Source: Psychromonas aquimarina ATCC BAA-1526
GTDB lineage: Bacteria > Pseudomonadota > Gammaproteobacteria > Enterobacterales > Psychromonadaceae
Direction of reading: 5' to 3'
DNA length: 53,704 nt
NCBI RefSeq assembly: GCF_000428725.1
Contig: NZ_KE386792.1
Location: 1 to 53,704 of the forward strand
The notes beneath the pieces are model-generated. The model made no database searches. It was not told the origin of the DNA and saw only the letters and a program-made list of their open reading frames with translations. This document shows, one piece after another, positions 36,701-44,095 of this stretch; position 1 is the first letter of the stretch; the number at the start of each line of letters is the position of its first letter. The translations under genes and the position numbers were made by a program.

Positions 36701-39265
36701 TTATTGCATATTTTTACCTATCGAAGCCTTAGATAAGGCATCATTTAAGGCTTCTACTGTATTCTTAAAAGCATATTCAACAGCATTGACCAGCTGGCTT
36801 AATTTTTCTGTTCCAATATCATAGGGCTTGCAGGCCTCACTCTGCCGGCATATTTCAGAAAGTTTATCGGCCCCCAATTCTGAGGCTGCTCCTTTTAAAG
36901 CATGTAATGATTCACGAAGCTGCAGATAATCATCGGACGCGGCTTCTTGAATAGACCTGATATGCTTTTCACCATCCTGTGTAAAACCGCTAACCAGACG
37001 CTCCATAAAATCGAGATCACTATCCAGTAAAAACAGTTCTTTAAGCACAGCTTGATTACACCAGGACTCACCTGCTCCGCTTATAACCTGCGGAGATGAT
37101 TCATCGTATTCAGTTGATAGCGGCAGCACAGCAGCAGGCTCCTGCCTGCCTGCTTTATGCGCCATCGTTTTAGATATAAGCGCAATTTTTTCTAATAAGG
37201 CACGAGAGTCCAGGGGCTTGGTTAAAAACTCATTAACCCCCAGGCTCACAGCTAACTTTCTCGCTTCCGGCGTGGCATCTGCAGTCAGCATAATAACGGG
37301 TAAATCACTGCAGCTGTCCATAAAACGCAAAGCTTTCACTACTTCATCACCTGAACGCTCCGGCATATTTTTATCGACAATTAACAGATCTATCTGCTCA
37401 AAATCTGCCGCCAGCACGTCCAGCGCTTGTTCGCCGTTGTCAGTGATAACAACTGAATGACCAGCTCTGCGCAAAATACCTGAAAGGACCTGCTGGTTGA
37501 CCTTGTTATCTTCCGCAATCAATACATTTAAGACTTTGGCTCCGGTTTGACTAGCGTAATATTCGGCAATAGAGACCACATTAGCGCTATTGCTGTAATT
37601 ACTTTGTGCCGCATGGATTGCATTGAACAGAGCTGGTTTATTACCTAAATCTTCAATAACTGAAATATAGTGCTGGTCGATTTCATTATTGTATAAATAC
37701 CCCTCTGCAGGATTGAGCAGCACTAAACAAACATCATCCAGCAGCTGCTCAGACTGCAGCAGGACGGCAAATTCAGCAGCAGTCATATCCAGCAGGCTTA
37801 ATTCATCGACAAGGATTATTTTATAAGCACAGTTTTGTCCACGTTTTGTTTTTAACTTATTTAATGCGTGCATAGGTGATTTGACAAAATCCACCGGCAG
37901 GTCCCATGCAGTCAAAGAAGCTTGTATAAGAGCCTGAGTCTGCTCTGTTGATAAAACTAATAAATAATTATCACTGATATCCAACGGGGCATTAGGCAGG
38001 ACAGTAAAAGGTATTTCAAACCAGAAATTAGAACCATGGTTTAGTTTACTTTCAACACCTATCTTACCGCCCATCAGTCCGACCAGCTCTTTGGCAATAG
38101 TCGTCCCAAGGCCGGTACCGCCGGTGAGGTTATCAGCTGAACTCCCCACCTGGGTGAAATCATCAAAGACGCTGCTTAATAACTGCTTGTCTATACCTAT
38201 ACCGGTATCTTTAATATCAAAACGGATTATAGCCGAATGTTCATTACCTGCGGCTTTAGAAACATGTAGATTAACGGCTCCACACTCAGTAAATTTTATC
38301 GCGTTGCCTATTAAATTGACCAGAATCTGGCGAATATATTTCTGATCACCCTGCAGTAAAAAGGGCACATCAGAGTCTATCCGCGATGTCATGCTCAGCC
38401 CTTTTGTCTCAGCCATTACCTTTTGTATTGAAGTAACAGAGCTGATTAACGGGTGCAGGTCAAAGGACTCTTTCGTAATAACGAGTTTACCGGCTTCAAT
38501 TTTCGAAATATCGAGTACTTTTTCAATAAGCTCAAGTAACGATTCTGCAGAGCTGCGCATAGTGGCAACAAGATTACGCTGTTCAGGATCGAGTTTAGTT
38601 TCCCTAAGTAAATCGCCTAACCCCAAAACTCCATTCAGCGGCGTTCTCAGTTCATGGGACATATTTGCTAAAAAGCGGCTTTTAGCCTGATTTGCATTCT
38701 CTGCCATTGTTATAGCAGCATGCAGCTTCTTAATTAAAAAAATTGAATACAACGGGATTACCGTAATTAAGATCAGCAGACTTACAGCAGAAGACTGGTG
38801 CAGCTGCCAGTATTCTCCCCAAATAACAGCACAGACAAAACCAATAAGAGCAACTGTCATAGAAATATATAAATAATTAACACCGTACCTAAAACCGTTG
38901 CCTAAGATAACCCAGAGGTAGAACACAAATAGAGAAATTGTCTTATCCGAAGCGATAAACATGATAATCGATAATGATACCAGGTCTAAAAATATGCCTG
39001 CTATTCTTCTAGCAGGGCTTGGTTTTGGGTTTATTATTATTGCGCCGGCAATCGCAGCTGCTAAAATGAAATAACCTAATATGACCAGGTTTGCTGTTGA
39101 TAACTGAATATCATAAAACTTCTCTTCCGCGCGCCATGAAAAACAAAAAATAGCAATCAATAACAAGCTTATACATACACGTACCAGCGCCTGTTCGGGT
39201 TCATTATCACCGGTTTTGTTTAAATGCGCTTTGACTGAGCCTAATCTTTTTAAAACAGTTTTCAT
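36701..39265 (-). CDS. rpfC: DSF receptor hybrid sensor kinase (RpfC-like) with extra receiver-like domain
   Basis: An 854-residue membrane kinase, longer than Xanthomonas RpfC (726). The N-terminus shows about five or six helices (residues 25-185) and the family stretch [20 protein letters not shown]. The kinase core has [20 protein letters not shown] with His204 and ATPase motif [16 protein letters not shown] degenerate receiver-like segment (about 435-545, [20 protein letters not shown]) follows, then a proper receiver with Asp631 ([13 protein letters not shown]) and an Hpt domain with His788 ([13 protein letters not shown]). In Xanthomonas, RpfC senses DSF and phosphorylates RpfG, and its receiver also binds RpfF. 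The gene overlaps the upstream rpfG by 4 bases (ATGA). Confidence 0.93.
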   Translation of the reverse strand: MKTVLKRLGSVKAHLNKTGDNEPEQALVRVCISLLLIAIFCFSWRAEEKFYDIQLSTANLVILGYFILAAAIAGAIIINPKPSPARRIAGIFLDLVSLSIIMFIASDKTISLFVFYLWVILGNGFRYGVNYLYISMTVALIGFVCAVIWGEYWQLHQSSAVSLLILITVIPLYSIFLIKKLHAAITMAENANQAKSRFLANMSHELRTPLNGVLGLGDLLRETKLDPEQRNLVATMRSSAESLLELIEKVLDISKIEAGKLVITKESFDLHPLISSVTSIQKVMAETKGLSMTSRIDSDVPFLLQGDQKYIRQILVNLIGNAIKFTECGAVNLHVSKAAGNEHSAIIRFDIKDTGIGIDKQLLSSVFDDFTQVGSSADNLTGGTGLGTTIAKELVGLMGGKIGVESKLNHGSNFWFEIPFTVLPNAPLDISDNYLLVLSTEQTQALIQASLTAWDLPVDFVKSPMHALNKLKTKRGQNCAYKIILVDELSLLDMTAAEFAVLLQSEQLLDDVCLVLLNPAEGYLYNNEIDQHYISVIEDLGNKPALFNAIHAAQSNYSNSANVVSIAEYYASQTGAKVLNVLIAEDNKVNQQVLSGILRRAGHSVVITDNGEQALDVLAADFEQIDLLIVDKNMPERSGDEVVKALRFMDSCSDLPVIMLTADATPEARKLAVSLGVNEFLTKPLDSRALLEKIALISKTMAHKAGRQEPAAVLPLSTEYDESSPQVISGAGESWCNQAVLKELFLLDSDLDFMERLVSGFTQDGEKHIRSIQEAASDDYLQLRESLHALKGAASELGADKLSEICRQSEACKPYDIGTEKLSQLVNAVEYAFKNTVEALNDALSKASIGKNMQ

Positions 39266-40401
39266 TCACAGAGTCTTTTCGGTCTTACATGATCAGGATA
39301 ATCAGTCTGTATTTGGCTAATTTCAGCTAAGCGTTCACAAAACGCATCAACACATTGCGGGTCAAACTGTGCACCGGCTTGTTTTTTTATAAAATCAATC
39401 GCATTTTCAACTGACCAGGCGGCTTTATAGGGCCTTACAGAGAGGAGTGCATCAAATACATCAGCAACAGACACGATACGGGCTATTAAAGGTATATCCG
39501 TCCCTTTCAATCCGTTGGGATAGCCTTTTCCGTCAAAACGTTCATGATGATTAAGTGCGATAACAGCCCCCAGCTGCATGTATTTTGACTGGCTGTTTGA
39601 GAGAATTTCATAACCGATTGTGGTATGGGTTTTCATTACTTCCCATTCACTGTCATTTAATTTACCGGGTTTTAATAATACATAATCCGGTATGCCGATT
39701 TTTCCAATATCATGCATCTGTGCAGCATGCTCAAGATCAGCACACTCCTGCTCGCTTAACCCTAGCTCTTCTGCAATTTTCCGGGAGTATTTAGCCATCC
39801 TGATAACATGATTACCGGTTTCTTCATCACGATATTCCCCGGCTTTAGCAAGACGTAAAATGGTTTCCTGTTCACGCTGAATAATCAGCTCAGTCGCAAT
39901 GCTGACCTGCTGTGCTAACCAGTTGGCTCTACTTTGAATTATCATATGCTGCTTATGCAGCTTTAATAAGTTTCTACAGCTGGTTCGGCATTCAATTTGA
40001 TCGATAGGTCTGGTTAAAAAAGCAGTTGCCCCCGCTTCAAGCGCCTCATAACGCACAGCCTTTTCGCTGACAACGGTAATCATCATAATCGGGATATATT
40101 CGCCGGTTCTTGTTCTGCGTACTTCTTTTATAAATTCTATACCGTTTAAACCGGGCATTTTATAATCAGTCACAATAAGATCAGCCGGATTGTCTTTCAG
40201 CCATTGAAGAGCCTTTTCTGGATCATCAAAATCGACAACCTTAATATCATCCGCGATCTGCTGGATAATTTTTCCCAGGATCATTCTTCCCGTTGATTGA
40301 TCATCAACAATAACTACCTGTCTGTGGTTATTCAAATCAGCTCTTCCACTTTGATTAAGAGAATTAGTACTTACAATAGAAGGGACGATATTATGATGCA
40401 T
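39262..40401 (-). CDS. rpfG: RpfG-like response regulator, HD-GYP c-di-GMP phosphodiesterase
   Basis: A 379-residue protein: receiver domain with Asp79 ([13 protein letters not shown]), a linker, and an HD-GYP domain. The catalytic motifs are intact: [37 protein letters not shown] and [35 protein letters not shown] precedes the HD pair as in RpfG. It has no membrane segment. Its stop overlaps the rpfC start (ATGA), so the pair is translated together; the gene order is rpfG then rpfC, as in Xanthomonas. GAGAAA precedes the ATG. Phosphorylation by RpfC should switch on c-di-GMP hydrolysis when DSF accumulates. Confidence 0.95.
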   Translation of the reverse strand: MHHNIVPSIVSTNSLNQSGRADLNNHRQVVIVDDQSTGRMILGKIIQQIADDIKVVDFDDPEKALQWLKDNPADLIVTDYKMPGLNGIEFIKEVRRTRTGEYIPIMMITVVSEKAVRYEALEAGATAFLTRPIDQIECRTSCRNLLKLHKQHMIIQSRANWLAQQVSIATELIIQREQETILRLAKAGEYRDEETGNHVIRMAKYSRKIAEELGLSEQECADLEHAAQMHDIGKIGIPDYVLLKPGKLNDSEWEVMKTHTTIGYEILSNSQSKYMQLGAVIALNHHERFDGKGYPNGLKGTDIPLIARIVSVADVFDALLSVRPYKAAWSVENAIDFIKKQAGAQFDPQCVDAFCERLAEISQIQTDYPDHVRPKRLCE

Positions 40402-40919
40402 CTGCTTTTCTCAAAAAATATACCTTGCTGACTATCACTCGTGATTAATGTTTTTACAACCATCTTTAGGGGCTGTTTATCTTTACTCTTTGTTCCTGCT
40501 AAAGGCTGTTTTCATAAACAAACAGCCAGAAGGTAAAGGCAAATTTAAAGAAAGTGTTGTGCATATGTTAAAACGTGCACGAAGAACTCGGCTATCTAGG
40601 TTAACTGATTGAAATTAATTCGCTCATTAAAAGTCAAAGATAAAACTGTCACCTCTGGTGCGCCTTTGGTAAAAAGCGGCAGAGAAATACTTTTTTAATG
40701 ATAATGGGTATGTACTTGAAAATAAACTCATTTAACCATTCTTCAGTTCAATTTGACTGGTCAAGCAAATTTGCCGGCTGGTAGTTTTTAAGATAAATGG
40801 ATGCCCTTTAATACACTAAGAGACTTTTTATCTAACCAGCAGATTAAAACATTGCCGGCATTGAACAGGAAACCATCAGCTCGGAACAGCAGTTAAGCTG
40901 TTTCATCCGGCTTAACTGA
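40402..40919. other. Intergenic region upstream of rpfG
   Basis: 518 bp without a recognisable gene. It contains the rpfG promoter on its left and a hairpin ending the lipoprotein gene on its right. A GC-poor stretch with TTTAC/GTAAA repeats near 40475-40530 was noted, but no known element. Confidence 0.45.
40890..40918 (-). terminator. Candidate terminator of the small lipoprotein gene
   Basis: Perfect 9-bp stem CAGTTAAGC / GCTTAACTG with an 11-base loop, right after the stop codon on the minus strand. The T-run is poor. Confidence 0.5.
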
Positions 40920-41099
40920 CTATTCTTCGCTGTTTATCTCATCGCCGATATCATTAACAATATCTCTCGAAGTATGACCGATTGTTGTCGTGACCTCTTT
41001 TGTTGCATGGCCGATTTCTCGTCCTGCGCTTTTAAATTCTGCACAGGCGCTTAACCCCAGGGTGAACATTAATACCGATAATAAAACAGGCTTTTTCAT
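40920..41099 (-). CDS. Small entericidin-like lipoprotein
   Basis: A 59-residue lipoprotein. Signal peptide MKKPVLLSVLMFTLGLSAC carries a lipobox with the lipid-accepting Cys19. The mature peptide (AEFKSAGREIGHATKEVTTT then IGHTSRDIVNDIGDEINSEE) is short and amphipathic, with the G-x-x-I-x-x-A pattern of entericidin (EcnA/EcnB) peptides. It contains an internal near-repeat IGHAT / IGHTS. It has no partner beside it. A second, start-less copy lies at 43325, in a larger duplicated unit. The family is probable, the toxin/antidote role is unproved. Confidence 0.7.
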   Translation of the reverse strand: MKKPVLLSVLMFTLGLSACAEFKSAGREIGHATKEVTTTIGHTSRDIVNDIGDEINSEE

Positions 41100-41238
41100 A
41101 AAAATTAAATCCGTAAAGAAGTAAAAACCGCATTAAATTATATACTTTTATAAAGTCAGTGTCGCCATTTTAACTGAATCAGGGTTCAATACGGATAAAC
41201 AATATGACTACTAGGCATTGCCTTAAATAAGCAGCAGA
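40920..41238. repeat. Degenerate direct repeat, copy 1 (lipoprotein gene plus thpR 5' remnant)
   Basis: It matches 43325-43628 in order: lipoprotein gene, an AT-rich spacer with TTAAATTATATACTTTTATAA, and the first bases of thpR. Here the thpR start has lost 11 bases, so the frame stops after eight codons. The lipoprotein gene has 30 bases net more than copy 2. The two copies bracket the diguanylate cyclase gene. Confidence 0.8.
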
Positions 41239-41492
41239 GCAGCCTGCTGGAATTAAAGGATAGGACAGCTAAAGTTTTTTTGTTTTGAAGAATTAGAAGT
41301 GCTTAGAGCCCGCAAACCGCTTTAGAAAATATTAGATAAACAACTCTAAAAGTACGGCCAGAGTCAACCGGCGGCTGCAGTCGATAAATTCAAGATATAT
41401 ATTTTTGCATTGAGCGAGTTCTGAGCCTAGTATGTTACTATCAATTTCTGCCCTGTTTTGCCAAAGCATTCAAGTTGTTATAAGGAACTTAC
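41100..41492. other. Spacer before the diguanylate cyclase gene
   Basis: The left 140 bp belong to the duplicated unit (lipoprotein leader and broken thpR start). The rest is AT-rich and should hold the promoter of the cyclase gene. Confidence 0.5.
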
Positions 41493-43145
41493 TTGAAAAA
41501 AGAAATCTCTCCGGATAAAACCTCATTTTTCAGAAGCATAACCTTCCGGTTAGTAATAATCGTTGCATTGTTTGTCTTATTATCTGGAACAGTCAGCACA
41601 GTATTCACGACATCCAAGGTGAAGAACCAGTTAATCAATGATATCCAGAAGCAGCAGCTGGTCTTTTCTGAATATATATCAAATAACATAGATATTGAGA
41701 TTGGCAGAAGTCTTGTTTTTTTTACTAATTTAGCAGACGAATTATCTAAAAAGCATTTCGGATCAGGTGACCGCTTGATCACCAAGCTGCAGGATGGAAT
41801 ACATGTCCCTCCTGGTTATCAATACGGTGTTATATTAATATCTCCCGACGGAAAAAGATTAATAGCCGAATATCCTGTACTGCCCGGACAAAAAGAACTT
41901 TCATTTGTTCAGAGTGAATGGTTTCAAAGGGCTAAGCTGGCAGATCAGGCAGTTATCAGCCGCCCATTTAAGAACAGAATTAACCAGAAACCCAGTATTG
42001 TATTTGCGGCTCCCGTAAAAAATATAAAAAATAAAGTGATTGCCGTTGTCGCTGGTCTAGTGGAAATTGAGCAGGCAAAAATCTTCAAGAATTTATACTC
42101 TTCAGCAATAAAAGGCAACGCTGATATTATTGTCATATCTCCTAATGATAAATTACTTATTGCTTCGAACATACCGGAAATGGTGTTGAAGCCGACACTA
42201 GAACCAGGCAGAAACAGATTATATGACAAGGCCATGAACGGCTATCGGGGAGTCGGTATAACTGTCAATGCAGACGGTGTTGAGGAGTTAGCTGCCGTAA
42301 CCGGAGTTGAAAGTACAGGATGGTTTGTCGCAGTCCGACTGTCGGTCAAAGAAGCTTATCAGCCTGTGAAGCAGCTGCTGAAATCACTGGTAATATATAA
42401 TGTGTTGTCAGCATTTATCATAATCTTGATTATTGTTGCAGCCCTTGTCACTATGCTGTCCCCTTTAAAAAAAGCAGCGCTTTTAGTTAGAGAGATGGCT
42501 CATGGGAATCTTCCCTTAAAAAAACTCCCAGTTACCCATAAAGATGAAGTTGGTGACTTGATTGACGGTTTTAACAGCCTGGTGGGCACAATAGCTGAAC
42601 GGACTAATGAGTTAGAAGCTGCAAATCGAAAGCTGGCAGCCCTAAGCATTACCGATGGACTGACAGGTTTAGGCAACCGCCGTTATTTCGATGAGAAACT
42701 GGAGCAGGAGTGGAGCCGCGCGTCACGTACCCAGCAGCCGCTGGCGCTGGGGATGATTGACGTTGACTGGTTCAAAAAATACAACGATCATTACGGACAT
42801 CAAATGGGGGATGAATGCCTAAAAAGCGTCTCCAATGTATTGTCCTCAAGCATCGGCCGAACAGGTGATCTCGTAGCCCGCTATGGTGGTGAAGAGTTTG
42901 CTTTTATCGCAGCAGCTACTGATACTGAGGGCGCCCGAGTTATTGCCGAGAAATTTAGGGAGACCCTGCAGAGGCAGGCTTTGCCTCATGCGGGTTCGGA
43001 GTTTGGATTTGTATCCGCCAGTATTGGAGTAGCAGTGATGACGCCAGCCGAGGGAGAGGAATTAGTAAGCCTCATCAAGGCTGCGGACAAGGCGTTATAT
43101 CTTGCCAAAGAACAGGGACGAAATCGAGTGGCTCTATTTTCATGA
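41493..43145 (+). CDS. Membrane diguanylate cyclase with Cache sensor and HAMP domain
   Basis: The TTG start has AAGGA 7 bases upstream. A 550-residue protein: membrane helices at about 17-37 and 302-325, a periplasmic double-Cache-like sensor between (YQYGVILISPDGKRLIAEYP, SRPFKNRINQKPSIVFAAPV), a HAMP domain, a coiled coil and a C-terminal GGDEF domain. The active site reads GGEEF (465-469). The product-inhibition I-site RTGD (456-459) is intact, five residues before it. The enzyme makes c-di-GMP from two GTP. It opposes the two HD-GYP enzymes encoded in this window. It is bracketed by degenerate repeats, a sign of insertion or local duplication. Confidence 0.95.
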   Translation: MKKEISPDKTSFFRSITFRLVIIVALFVLLSGTVSTVFTTSKVKNQLINDIQKQQLVFSEYISNNIDIEIGRSLVFFTNLADELSKKHFGSGDRLITKLQDGIHVPPGYQYGVILISPDGKRLIAEYPVLPGQKELSFVQSEWFQRAKLADQAVISRPFKNRINQKPSIVFAAPVKNIKNKVIAVVAGLVEIEQAKIFKNLYSSAIKGNADIIVISPNDKLLIASNIPEMVLKPTLEPGRNRLYDKAMNGYRGVGITVNADGVEELAAVTGVESTGWFVAVRLSVKEAYQPVKQLLKSLVIYNVLSAFIIILIIVAALVTMLSPLKKAALLVREMAHGNLPLKKLPVTHKDEVGDLIDGFNSLVGTIAERTNELEAANRKLAALSITDGLTGLGNRRYFDEKLEQEWSRASRTQQPLALGMIDVDWFKKYNDHYGHQMGDECLKSVSNVLSSSIGRTGDLVARYGGEEFAFIAAATDTEGARVIAEKFRETLQRQALPHAGSEFGFVSASIGVAVMTPAEGEELVSLIKAADKALYLAKEQGRNRVALFS

Positions 43146-43324
43146 CTGCGTTGATGCTGAACCTATTTAAGAGAAAGACACGAATCAAAAAGATAAATAC
43201 ATAAAGAAACAAATAAAGATTACTCGCATTTTGCTTTTAACTTGCAGCAAAGGCGAAAGTTACTCAGCTGATAATTATAAACGTATAATAAGCCTGTTCG
43301 CTTTGTTGTGATTCTTTTAACAGC
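43146..43324. other. Spacer after the cyclase gene
   Basis: About 180 bp, AT-rich, no gene, repeat or clear terminator. Confidence 0.4.
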
Positions 43325-43474
43325 CTACTCTTCACTGTTTATCTCATCGCCGATACCATTAACAATATCTCTCGAGGCATGGCCTATTTCCTGTCCTGCG
43401 CTTTTAAATTCTGCACAAGCGCTTAACCCCAGGGTGAACATTAATGCCGAGAATAATAAAACAGGCTTTTTGAT
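43325..43474 (-). pseudogene. Start-less copy of the small lipoprotein gene
   Basis: A frame of 49 codons matching the lipoprotein at 40920-41099 (lipobox LGLSAC, AEFKSAGQEIGHASRDIVNG, IGDEINSEE). The first codon is ATC instead of ATG, and no other start lies in the twelve upstream codons before a stop. The next ATG leaves only eight residues before the Cys, too short for a signal. Residues KEVTTTIGHT of the other copy are missing. Probably silent. Confidence 0.7.
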
Positions 43475-43628
43475 AAAAATTAAATCTATAGAGAAGTAAA
43501 AACCACATTAAATTATATACTTTTATAAAGTCAGCGCCGCCATCTTAACTGAATCAGGATTCAATACGGATAAACAATATGACTAAAAAACTCTTTCTAG
43601 GCATTGCCTTAAATAAGCAGCAGAGACG
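43325..43628. repeat. Degenerate direct repeat, copy 2 (start-less lipoprotein plus intact thpR start)
   Basis: Counterpart of 40920-41238. The lipoprotein frame has lost its start, while the thpR start is intact. Together the two copies each keep one working half. Confidence 0.8.
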
Positions 43629-44094
43629 GCATCTATACAAGCTGCAGAGTAGTTTTACAACAAACGTCAGGCTGGTGCCGACGACCAATTTACATATGAC
43701 CTTAGCCTTTTTCGGCCCCCTGTACGACACAGAGCAGCGGCTGCTGGAAAAACAGATAACAGCAATGAACAGATCCAGATTTACTGTTACCCTTGATACT
43801 TTGGAACACTGGAGGAAGCCGAGAATACTGTGCATTACCGGAGCCGCTGATGATCCGGCACTGCAGCAGCTGGCGCAGCAGAGCAGCCTGCTGGCGGAAA
43901 ACTTCAGCGGCTGCAGAAATGAGCACCTTTTTCGTGCGCATATCACTCTGGCCCGCAAGGCCGCAAGCCTGCCCGGCAGCCGGGAAGCGTTCACGCCCCT
44001 GACAATTAATGCCGATACACTGCATCTGTTTGAATCAAAGAGCATGGACACAGGTGTCGAATATCAAATCATACGCTCCTGGCCCCTGCATTAA
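43579..44094 (+). CDS. thpR: RNA 2',3'-cyclic phosphodiesterase
   Basis: A 171-residue member of the 2H phosphoesterase family. Both HxTx motifs are present: HMTLAFFG at about residues 37-44 and HITLARKA at about 119-126. The N-terminus KKLFLGIALNKQQRRHLYKL is typical. ThpR (LigT) opens 2',3'-cyclic phosphate ends of RNA. The stop is one base before the stop of the convergent helicase gene. The gene's 5' end is duplicated, broken, at 41204. Confidence 0.92.
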   Translation: MTKKLFLGIALNKQQRRHLYKLQSSFTTNVRLVPTTNLHMTLAFFGPLYDTEQRLLEKQITAMNRSRFTVTLDTLEHWRKPRILCITGAADDPALQQLAQQSSLLAENFSGCRNEHLFRAHITLARKAASLPGSREAFTPLTINADTLHLFESKSMDTGVEYQIIRSWPLH

Positions 44095-44095
44095 A

